From contig NW_003314275.1 of the NCBI RefSeq assembly GCF_000143415.4, positions 2,098,697 to 2,162,696 of the forward strand: a stretch of DNA of 64,000 nucleotides. Reading direction: 5' to 3'. Source of the stretch: Selaginella moellendorffii (lineage: Eukaryota; Streptophyta; Lycopodiopsida; Selaginellales; Selaginellaceae). The position numbers were made by a program, and so were the translations under genes. This document shows, piece after piece, positions 10,858 to 21,292 of this stretch. The notes beneath the pieces are model-generated. The model had not been told where the DNA came from and searched no databases. It saw nothing but the letters and a program-made list of their open reading frames with translations. The first letter of the stretch is position 1; every line of letters starts with the position of its first letter.

Positions 10858-10909
10858 CTAATAAAGCATGCTTTCAACATTGAAAATTTAGTTTGTTTAG
10901 AGTGTAAGA

Positions 10910-11256
10910 ATGGCTAGGGAGAATGTTGTTGCTACTCACACTTGGCCTCCATGCATTTCATATGAATCTCCACATCCATTTCTAACTTCTACCAACATTC
11001 CAACTTTCCCTCCACACAATAATCGTTATGAGGCTTTTCCTTTCATAACCTTAAGTGACTAAATAAGAGATCCCTCTTTCAGATAATATTTTAAATATTA
11101 CTACTAAAGATGGATTGCCTCATGTGCTTTAGGATTAATGCTAGATGTTTTTTCAAAATCTTGCTCTAAATATGTCCCATATGCTACTTTTATTTGGATA
11201 AGACAGAAGGCTACATGAGTCTAGAAAATTTTCTAGAACACTGTCACAACTACCCA
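10910..11256 (+). pseudogene. A': decayed, 3'-truncated copy of gene A
   Basis: The 5' half of gene A is recognisable, beginning MAREN and followed by TWPPCISYES. Frameshifts and deletions follow from about 11045. The copy ends at the breakpoint just after the H-x3-C region. The missing continuation is the inverted fragment at 14237-14310. Confidence 0.7.
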
Positions 11257-12860
11257 ATATAGAATAAAATTTAGAGTTCAATGAATATTTAAGAATAATA
11301 GGAATAACATATTAGCAATATAAATCAATAATAAGATCCATATTAACAAATAGAAAAATGTATTATAAATGAAAACCAAAAGATATAAACACAAATACTT
11401 TTAATGACAAATTATCAAAATTATGACAATATGTAATTTAAATGTATTATCACACCTTCTTTGACAATACTAAAGGTATTAGGAGTTAAACTTTTGTATA
11501 TCTTGAGCATAGTATTGTCAAGTATTTTACTCGGTAATTTGTCGAGCTGTTTGAGCAATTTTGTTAAATTTATCATTCACTGGCTTAGTAAGACATACAA
11601 GATAGTTTAGTTATTGCTTTTCTTATACTTTTGCTTAGTTACACAGATTGAGGATCAACTAACTTCCATTTAGGTCTATAAGTAAAATGTATCTTCTAAT
11701 ATATGTAGTAGATAGCTAGTAAACATTCTTATTTTGTCTACCCCATTCAACTTCTATTAAGATAGTGGAGGGTCATCAATCCTTAATCTCTCCACTTAAG
11801 TGCACAGGAGGTCCTTTACTTTCTATCTGTGTTTAGTGTGGTTAAGATTAATTTAATGTAAGGTCTTTGGCACATGATAGCTAATTCCAGAGTAGCTTGT
11901 CTGTTTCACAGTGGGTCTTACCCTTTAGACAAACTAGATCAACACTAAAGACTAATTTGAATAGGGTGTTGAGACCACTTTGTAAAATTACTCTATGGAA
12001 TAAAAAAAATTGTCTAGAGTATGATAGTTTATTTTAGATTAATTTACTTGTGGATGACATTATATAGCCTTTTAATCATGTGATAGCTAATTTGTGGAAG
12101 ATTTTGCTTCAAATTTAAACAAAAATTTCTTTTCAAAGTAAATTTCTTTCTAGCCTCTTCATTAACAGGCAATTCTAGTCAATAAAAGTCTTTGCTCAAG
12201 CTTGTATGACAGATTTTTAAGCTTTTCATAATCTTAAAATTTCTAAGAGTGTCTAAGGCCATTTAACCTTTTTAGACAAAATCCCTTTTATAATTAATTC
12301 ACCTATGTGTATTGGGTGTAGAGTAGTTTAAACGGTTCAAATAGTTAGAGCGGTTTGTGATAATTATTTTTGAATTTTCAACTTGTGAGTCTTATTTAAG
12401 TCTTATAGGCTCTTGCAATATGTGTAAAAGACAAACTCGGGACAAGTCTACTTTCAAACTGTGTTTGAGTAATTATCCAAGCTAAAGAACCTTGGATCAA
12501 AGCCTTGAGATAACATAATGTTTTAATTATGATTTTGCCTCTATTAAAGCCTTATAAGATTTGGGTGAATAATTCCCCAATTTATTCTTCACTAAGGTAG
12601 CCACTCTAGCTCTCTTTAAGCTGGAGTTAAAGACAAAAGTTACAAATTCCCAATTTTCCTACTTGTGTTTGCTTAGAAAAATTGTGACACAATGTTGAAA
12701 TATGTGTCCTTTAAAAACACAAGTGAGAACTTATTTAGAAGGAAAGAATTTTAGAGTAGTTAATTGTGTTTTTTACATCAAACAAACTCCATTCTTTTTT
12801 CTTTTGGATTTTCTCAAGAAATTACTAACAAAACAATTTGAACTTGAGTTTCTTGACAAT
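11257..12860. other. AT-rich intergenic DNA, nothing recognised
   Basis: There is no frame longer than about 60 codons and no motif, tRNA-like or repeat structure that I can support. The stretch belongs to a putative inverted segment (11257-14310). Confidence 0.5.
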
Positions 12861-12865
12861 GTATG

Positions 12866-13503
12866 TGTAAGGTCCTGAGTTTGGACTTCCCGGGAGGTCA
12901 CCCAGCCCAGTACTATTCAAACCCAAGGACGCTTAACCCCAACTATCCCAAGACCCTTAACCGATTGGAAAAGGGGGTGCACTCTTATTCATGGGCCCTT
13001 TCCCTCTATATTTGAACCCCTATGGATCGTCTCTCGAGTCGTTCCCTTTGGTTGCTTACAATCCACCACGCTTCCCTGCAAGTTCACGCCCTCGTGAACG
13101 GAAGCTGAGAGCCGCAACTCTCCCGAGAGCCCCGCTCTCTTGACACCCTACCCCTCGGGTCGAGCCCAGCGGGAGCAAACTAGACCAGCCAGATGTCAAT
13201 TAACATGTGGTGCGATTCCCTTAGCCAACCAATAGAGTCGGACCCACATGTGGTGCGATTCCCTTAGCCAACCAATAGAGTCGGACCCAAGACCCCTCTG
13301 ATACCAAATGTAAGGTCCTGAGTTTGGACTTCCCGGGAGGTCACCCAGCCCAGTACTATTCAAACCCAAGGACGCTTAACCCCAACTATCCTAAGACCCT
13401 TAACCGATTGGAAAAGGGGGTGCACTCTTATTCATGGGCCCTTTCCCTCTATATTTGAACCCCTATGGATCGTCTCTCGAGTCGTTCCCTTTGGTTGCTT
13501 ACA
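12866..13503 (-). mobile_element. TRIM (miniature LTR retrotransposon), complete, TSD GTATG
   Basis: Two 195-bp LTRs (12866-13060 and 13309-13503) begin TGTAAGG and end GCTTACA. They differ at about one position and are flanked by the perfect 5-bp repeat GTATG (12861-12865, 13504-13508). The 248-bp interior has no coding capacity. Immediately before the right LTR the minus strand reads TGGTATCAGAGG, which matches an initiator-Met tRNA primer-binding site, so the element is oriented on the minus strand. The near-identical LTRs imply a recent insertion. Mobilisation would need proteins from an autonomous element elsewhere. Confidence 0.93.
13203..13288. repeat. 43-bp perfect tandem duplication in the TRIM interior
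   Basis: The unit starting ACATGTGGTGCG and ending GTCGGACCC occurs twice head to tail (13203-13245 and 13246-13288), directly before the primer-binding site. It may mark a recent slippage event or a family-specific variant. Confidence 0.9.
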
Positions 13504-13508
13504 GTATG

Positions 13509-14236
13509 CTGAACTCCAATTTCAAACTTGTTCTATGCTTTATGGCTTTAGTAATGGTTAAAAAATTATTTTTTTTGCATTGTCTAGGCATTAAGCCATT
13601 GCAATTGCAAAAAGAGCTTCTTCATTCAGTATTGTTTAGGCTCAAGGCCTCTACAATCATTAAAAAGATCTATTTGTGATTCCTAGTGCTAGGCACGTTT
13701 GGAATTCACAAGTGATTTTCTCCTGACTGTTTTTTAAACTAACAAGTGATAACTTATCCCATCGTGGTCGCCAAAAGTGAGTAAAGTTTTTTCTGTCTGT
13801 ACTTGCATTCTTGCCCCTGCCTGCAAAATAGTGACAAATAAATAAAAATAACAATATAGAAAAAGAAGAGAAGAAAAAAAAAAATTGAGAAGATAATAAG
13901 AATTGAATAGAACTTAACTTTGAACCCCAAAGAAATGAGTAAGGATAAGTATATATCACTCTCTCAACTCTACTTTGCACAAATGGTTATAGATAGGAAA
14001 AAAGATAGTTAATTCAATGCAAATGAATATAATAGTGAGTGGGGGTTGTTTTCCCGCATATCTAAGTGTTATTTATATACTACATGATTTTATAATTGTT
14101 CATAACTGCTTCTCGGCTAGGTCAGATCTTCCTTCTTTGGATGCCTTAGCTTAGGCATAACTCTATTTCACCTAAGGTTCATTCTTTTGTTTTTCCTAGG
14201 AAAATATACAAAATAAAACATTTACCTCTTCATCAA
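13509..14236. other. AT-rich intergenic DNA, no gene seen
   Basis: Short frames on both strands lack recognisable motifs. A poly-A/poly-purine stretch lies at 13855-13885. Confidence 0.5.
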
Positions 14237-14310
14237 TTGTGTGTTCTTAACTCTTTATTGATTTTCTTATATATCCATTTATGCATACCTTCCACATTAG
14301 TTGTTTGTAA
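14237..14310 (-). repeat. Displaced inverted fragment of gene A
   Basis: The fragment matches gene A at about 5535-5607 (the segment encoding HKWMYKKIKKELRT) with a few substitutions. Its right end corresponds to the exact point where A' is cut at 11256. The orientation is opposite to A'. Confidence 0.7.
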
Positions 14311-14639
14311 GTACACAAAGTAAGTGAAACTTATATCTGTAAAGTTACTTATACAAAAAGAAAATTATATAAGGATTCCTCCTAAATAGAGGGCTAGTCT
14401 GCCTATTTAAGCTAGATGCAAATCCGAAGTATTATAACTTGCAAAATATTTACAAAATTTTATCTACTAAATAATTGCTATAATTTTATATAATGTTAGG
14501 CAAAAAAGCTATTGTAGGAACTTTAACTATCCATAATAAAGCTTAGATACTCATAGACAGAAATACACTTGTTAATTATTGAGCTAATAGATGAATCAAT
14601 TCCAAATCTAGATTGATAAGTAATAAATTTTCCTGCTGC

Positions 14640-17600
14640 CAATGTGCCACTATCATATGGAAAACTTTACATGTTTGATGTATTTAAGGCTACAAATATT
14701 AAAAAGCAAAACCCATTCAATGCAAACTATGACCATAATTTGTTATTACAATTAGATCACTTGCTAAGAACAATAAACCCATATGCACAAGCTTTTCAAA
14801 TAATGTATGATTTTGAATCACAAAAACAACATCACTCAATTAGCAATAGAACTCAAAAATATAGTGTTTACATGATTGTCAAAAGTGAAGGTATTAATCT
14901 ACATTGTTATAATTTGCCATGGATTAATGATATTGTTGTTGTTTTCGCTACTAATGAGGGTGAGCCACCTCTTGACAAAGAAAGATCCATATAACTCACA
15001 GTAAAAAAAAATTCTATTCTCAATAAAAATTGTGATTTTATAGTTTATTCTTTACTTTTACCATTTGATGATAAAGGTTAGTATAAAAAAATCTATCAAA
15101 TGTAACACTACTCTAGTATTATACATATCAAGTATCTCAATAAGATAGCATTAACAACTCTTTCCTTTATGATCAATTGCTACATGTTGGGAAACTCACC
15201 TAATAATTTATGGTTGATGCTTATGTAAAGGTTGAATCTAACAACCTTAATTTCTTCCACACTCATCAAAACACTTAAAAGTGGATTACTACATAGGTCT
15301 TATGGATTATGTTAGCAATATAATTGCTATTAATAATGTTGAACCTAGAAAAGTTATAATTTTTCCTTCTATATTTCCTGGTAACCCACGAGTAATGCAA
15401 TAACATTATCAAGATGTTATTACTATTGTTACATATTTTGGAAAACTTAACTTATTCATTACATTTATATGCAACATAAAGTGGTATAAAATTATGCAAA
15501 ACTTACAGTCGAATGAATCACCTAAGGATCAACCTCATCTTATTTCAAGAGTTTTCAACGTAAAACTTCCTATATGACATAAGTATCAAAAGAAGTTTTA
15601 GGAAGTGTATCATATATAATTATGTTATTGAATTCCAGAAAAAAGGTTTGCCTCATTGTCACTTCCTACTAATGTTATCAAGCGAAAGCAAGATAAGAAA
15701 CCATGACTCAATTGATGAATTTATCACTGCACAATTATCACACCCACTACTAAAATCAGAATTGCATAACAAAATTATAAATCATATGATATACAATCTA
15801 TAAATACTAGAAGCCCTTGCATGGAAAATAATAAATGCTCTAAGAATTATCTATAAGAATTTAATGCTAAAATCATTTATTATATTGATCGTTATCCTGA
15901 TTACTACTGACCTAATAATGAACACACTTTTATATAAAATGGTTGTATAATTGATAATAGATGGGTTGTTCTTTATAATAAATACTTTTGTAAGAAATAT
16001 AAAGCATACATTAATATAGAGATTTGCACATCTATTAAAAGTATTATATATTTATTTCAATATATATATAAAGGTTGTAACTTTAGAATTCCTAACTGCA
16101 TCTAAAGAATAAAGGACTTTAAATTGAGATGAAATCTCAAGCTTTATTGATGATCAATATATTTTTGCTCCCAAAGCCATATGGCGTATGTTTAAGTTTC
16201 ATATACATAATTTATCACTAACTATTATACACCTTTTAGTTCATTACCTAAATTTTAAAATTTTTATTTCATACAAGATCATGAACAAGTAGCACTAGAA
16301 AGAGCCACTCAAAATGGAACAATGCTTACACAATGTTCAATTTAAACATGCAAGACACTAATGCAATACATATATACTCAAATTCTGTTACACTATACAT
16401 ATAATAAATTCTTTTATAAATGGTAATTATGCCAACGAAAAGCTAAACTCATACCAAGGATGTATTTTATATCTCCTTTTAAAAATGAGTTATACTACTT
16501 ACAACTTATATTACTTTATAAAAAAAATGTTGTATCATTTGAGGATATACATACTATTGAAGGTGTTATTTTCTCCTTTTTTTACTAAACAACTGTGGCA
16601 ATGGGACTTTTAACAGATGATTCAAAATGGCAACATTGCATACAAGAAGCTTCTACTTTTAAAATATTATCCCAATTAAAATAGTTATTTATTTTTATTT
16701 ATTTTTATTATTCACCAAAAGATTCAAATCTATTATGGGATCAATTTAAAATTGACATGTCTGAGGATTATGCTAAAAATGATATTGATATTTACTTGAT
16801 ATTAACTCAAAATTCCAACTACACAATAAATCTAATTGTGATTTTGGTTTACAACTCCCAGCTCTTGCTCCTATTATTGGACACACACTTAATGCACAGA
16901 TCCCTAATCCATCACAAGACCAAATCAATGCAAACATAAATCAATTTAGTGACAAATAATGCTATATTTCTAAGCTCATTATAAATGCCATTAACAGCAT
17001 CAATATTACTTTATTGATGGACCTAGTGGTACAGGGAAAAATTTTCTACTTAATACCATCATTACAGCATTACAATTACAAAAAATAAAAGTAATCAATA
17101 TGGCATGGACTAGGATTGCAAGCATTTTGCTAAAATATGGTTAAATGGCACATAAAACTTTTAAACTTTCTATTCCTTTAAATAAAACTTTTATCTCTGC
17201 TTTAATAATTAATATTGTTGCTGGAAAAACAATTAAAAAATCAAATGTTCAAATATAGGATGACATTAGTATATATGCTTTCTCAGTAGTTGATAAATGT
17301 TTAAAGCATCTTAAATTTAATTCTAAACCATTTGGAGGTGTTACAGTGATTACAAGTAGTGACTTTCATCAAACCCTTCATGGTTATTCCGCATGGCTAT
17401 AGAACTTTTATTATTTCACGCTCAATTAGAATGAATAGACTATAATCACTCTTTACAACACTAACACTAATAAAGAACATGCATTCAAGCAATCTTTCTT
17501 TTTTTGAATGGCTTCTCAAAGTTGGCAATGGTGATAGTAATTTGCAGTTGCCATGTTTCCCACTAGATATTACCAAAATACCATATGCACTATCTATCTC

Positions 17601-18311
17601 TACACCTGTTATAAACTTTGTTTTCCCAAATACTAATGACATTATAAATACTTACACAGCTACATCAAAGGTCATTCTCACCCCACTCAATGATAACACA
17701 TTCAGAATAAATAATGACATTGTTGGAAGACTACTAGGTGATCTATATATTTACTTGAACATTGACACAATTGATTTAAATCACTCTGAAGAGTTCTTAA
17801 TTGAATTCTTAAATTCAATCACCTCATCAGGACTACCACCACACAAATTAGTTCTGAAACAGAATGTGATTTTGATTCTTCTTAGGAACATATCTCCATA
17901 AATTGGTTTATGCAATTGCACTTACCTCATTCTCAAGCAAACATCTTAAAATGTTTAGATTATGAAATTATCATGGGACAATTCAAGGGATTGTGAGTTT
18001 TTATTCCATGTATTACTCTTACACCTTTTGATGTTGAAATCCTTTTTAAGATGTTCTAAAGACAATTCACAATTCATTTGGGTTATTGCTTAACCATTTC
18101 TAAAGCCCAAGGCCAAACTTTCAACCATGTTGGCATTTATCTCCCCCAACTTGTTTTCACACATGGTCAACTTTATATGGCTCTCTCAAGGTGTAAATCA
18201 CCTAAACAACTTTGTGTTCAAGTGCTTGCAACCCCCATTCAAAGCAATCTTATGCCACACGATCAACACTTTTACACTGTAAATACAGTCTATGTTGAAA
18301 TTCTTAAGTAG
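14640..18311 (+). pseudogene. Decayed Helitron Rep/helicase (RepHel)
   Basis: Collinear Helitron landmarks appear in shifting frames. An N-terminal part has NPYAQAFQIMYDF and YNLPW (14644-14994). Then come RKVIIFPSIFPGNPRVMQ and FITFICNIKW (15340-15510), EFQKKGLPHCHFL (about 15630), NRWVV and INIEIC (15955-16030), and FAPKAIWRMF (about 16165). The Pif1-type helicase part has Walker A GPSGTGK (17019-17039), PFGG and SDFHQ (17330-17375), a 140-codon open block with ILTPLND and SGLPPHKL (17479-17901), and a C-terminal SKAQGQTF plus GIYLPQLVFTHGQLY (18078-18311). Many stops and frameshifts make it non-functional. The 5' TC and 3' hairpin-CTRR ends could not be fixed. Confidence 0.88.
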
Positions 18312-19860
18312 ACTGACAAGTATATGGCACAAATCCAAATTCAACTATGATTCCACAAAACTATTTACTCAGCCACCCTTGACTTGCAGTTGCAAGTTTC
18401 AAGTGCACACCACAAAAAAGCTAGCACTGAGTGGTATGCATTGGATGGTGTGCCATTTTGGTTATGGTAATGTGCTATTGAAGTGCTAATGGCAGAGGTA
18501 CAGTTTTCAATCTTTCTCCACAGCTTGTCTTCTCTTGCCCATCTTTTGTCACTTATAGTGAAAGTAAAGAAAGGTAAAAGAAAAAAATATTCTTTAACTT
18601 AGTTAAAAAATTTAGTAACAAATGCAAATGCTTGGCAAATGTGTTTGTAAATGCTAAATTTTTAAATAAACACATTTTTCAGTAACTATGTTTACTAGGA
18701 CTATGCTTCACCTGCTATCACGAACTTTAAGAGCAAGACAAACATCGAACAGCACACCACATCTAAATGTGGCCAAAGTGGAAGCTGCCCAAGCTTCCCT
18801 CACATGGAGCTCTCACCATCTATGTGCAATTTGAGTGGATCAAGTTGCATATGGAGGTGCAGAGCATCCAAGGCCTAAAAATGTCCAAGCTCAACAAGCT
18901 CATTGTTTAACCCAGGGTTCTTTTTGTAGGTTGAGGCTGCAACTTTTGCCTCAAGTAACAGTGACAGTCATCTTTCTCTTGCTGATTTACAGGACTTGCA
19001 TACAGCTATGGCCAAGCAGGCTGTGGAGCTTATCAGGATGGTTGTTTGTGGGGCAGCACTTCATCATGACGCTGCTTTTAACATTTAAATTTTTTTAAGG
19101 TTTCTCCTTTATCTCTACTATTTCAGGCAAATTTTCATGGGAAGGATGCTGTGTGGAATCAAATCTGAGGTTGTGCACTCTAGGAGCAATATGAGATCCA
19201 ACTTTCTTATAAATTTTTTCTCATAGCAAGGATTAATTTTAAGGAACTTCAATATCTATTTCTATCAGTTTTCTTTTTCACTAGGCTTCAATTGGTAGCT
19301 TTCTTGTAGATCACCATCCTTTACCTCCCTACACTAGGCAGACATTGCTGCACTAGTCACATACATGGTCTTATGACTTTGTGGAATATATATTTATATA
19401 CTATAAGTTTATATACAATTACAGCAAAATAAACTGTAGTAAAATAAAAATTACACTAACTAATAGAATGCCATTGATTAAATAAAAACTTCTCTCAATC
19501 ATTATTCTAGTGATTTATAACAATATATTTATATTTTAAGGATTTTCTATAAATTTTTCTTAGTAAAAATAGGTATTATATGGTATAACAGTATTATTTA
19601 AATTTTTGGACTAAAATAATTATAAATATTTAGTTTGATATAGTTAACTCAATATTATTACAAAACATTAAATAGAATTTTATTTAGTTTCTGTTTTATT
19701 TCTTAAGATTTGTTCTAATTTGGTACAATATACGTGTGAGAATTTCATCTATAAAATAAAGTGATTTTTATTTTGCATTAAAAATTATAAATAAATAACA
19801 TAAATTATAGTAATATAAATAACAAGTCCTGATAATATAAGCCTAAGTTAAATATCAATA
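18312..19860. other. Intergenic, possible Helitron flank, no gene supported
   Basis: Short frames (for example 18835-19098 +) show no recognised motif. AT content rises strongly after 19380. Confidence 0.5.
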
Positions 19861-19867
19861 ATTGTTT

Positions 19868-20773
19868 TTATATACAATTTATTGAATTTGAAGACCATGA
19901 AGCAGTTATAGAGTCATACTTTGAAACAGGTAAAACATAAAGTACGATATTACAATCGTTTTGAATTGATAAAAATGATGGTACTATACATCCTTCCACT
20001 CCACAATATGTATTAGTATGCCAAATACTTTGTACTTCATTATAGATTACCAAATTTCCATCTGATTGTAATATAACTTTACAAAGTAACCCTTTACCAT
20101 TTGTTCTTGATGACCATTTTGCAATATTACCATAATAAAGTACTAAATTACAATCATTTTGCATTATAAGCTTATAAAGGGTATTTGGTGAATATAAAGA
20201 ATCTTTTGATAAAAGAGTGTTATGTGGAAACCAGCTAAATAAAGTAGTTTGACTTATTGAATCACAATATATATCTTCTCCATTTATGTTATTATTTGAG
20301 GTTTTTATTATATAGTTTTTAAGATTTTTTAATTCATCTCTTCTGTTTTGAACTGTATACTCTAATGAGTAACCAACCGAACTTGATTTGAAATAGCCTG
20401 CACAAGCTGTTAGTAATACACTCATAGAATTCGCCAAAAGTCTTTGAAAACCAAGTCTTGCAGATCCTCCAGATACAGTATTTAAAACTACGGGATTTCC
20501 TCCACATAAATTTCCTTGATTATGATTGTGAATATGAAAAACAACCAAAACTCTTTGATTATTTGAAATAGGAAAGATAGCACTGCATGGGAGACCACGT
20601 GAGTATCTTTCTGATAAAGCAAATGCTACTGGAATAATTTCTTGAATCCTAGATATTATGAATTGAGCAGTGACAATTGTTAATGTTGATTCATCACTAG
20701 CTTCATATCCAACAATGCTTAAACAAAATTCAAGATATAATGCAAAAAATAATAAGTATATCCAAATTTTCAT
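19868..20773 (-). CDS. Secreted protein with C-terminal bulb-type (mannose-binding) lectin domain
   Basis: This is a single-exon frame of 301 aa. Residues 1-20 (MKIWIYLLFFALYLEF...) form a clear signal peptide, so secretion is expected. Residues about 20-165 form a Cys-containing region I do not recognise. The C-terminal 130 residues carry three B-lectin mannose-pocket motifs of the Q-x-D-x-N-x-V-x-Y type: QNDCNLVLY, QSDGNLVIY and QNDCNIVLY. In two of them the Gly before Asn is Cys. Proteins with this domain bind mannose-type glycans in plants. The coding sequence is AT-rich like its surroundings. No kinase domain follows, so this is a soluble lectin-type protein and not a receptor kinase. 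Confidence 0.72.
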   Translation of the reverse strand: MKIWIYLLFFALYLEFCLSIVGYEASDESTLTIVTAQFIISRIQEIIPVAFALSERYSRGLPCSAIFPISNNQRVLVVFHIHNHNQGNLCGGNPVVLNTVSGGSARLGFQRLLANSMSVLLTACAGYFKSSSVGYSLEYTVQNRRDELKNLKNYIIKTSNNNINGEDIYCDSISQTTLFSWFPHNTLLSKDSLYSPNTLYKLIMQNDCNLVLYYGNIAKWSSRTNGKGLLCKVILQSDGNLVIYNEVQSIWHTNTYCGVEGCIVPSFLSIQNDCNIVLYVLPVSKYDSITASWSSNSINCI

Positions 20774-21292
20774 TTCTTGATTGCAATTTTAGAATTTATC
20801 TCTACTTCTCTAGCTTTTCATATAGTTTATAAAGTCAACCAATCATTATTTTTACAGTTGGATAGATAGAGATTTAATAGTCTAATATCAGTATTTATTG
20901 AGATAAATCATTATAATGTTTGACTTTTGATATCATAATTTTAAATGTACTTTATAAACGATTTTTTAAAACTTGTGATACTTGGTAGTACGTGTCACGC
21001 CTAGCTCAGTCAATAGATGAGTTGACTTAAATTGTATATAAAGCTTCGTAAAATGCAGTAGAAATCTCTCCCGCCTAAAGTTGTTTTTGGTGCTAAACAA
21101 CACTGCTTTGCGCATAAAGTAAATTATAATAGACTAAAGTTGTTCAGGTAGTTATCCAACTTTTTACTATGTCACATTCTCGTACATAAAATCGCAGCAA
21201 AGAGGCTTTCATCAACCACGTCAAAGGAAAAAAAAAAACTCTATGCTGTCGTCCAGGTCAGCGCTACGCTAGCCCTAGATGCTGCCGCGTGT

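Larger units (their letters stand above)
9064..11256 (+). repeat. Right arm of 2.2-kb inverted repeat
   Basis: This is the inverted counterpart of 5608-7860, containing decayed copies of C, B and A in the same order. It stops abruptly inside gene A' (around CAACTACCCA). The next piece of gene A is not found downstream but reappears inverted at 14237-14310. Confidence 0.85.
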
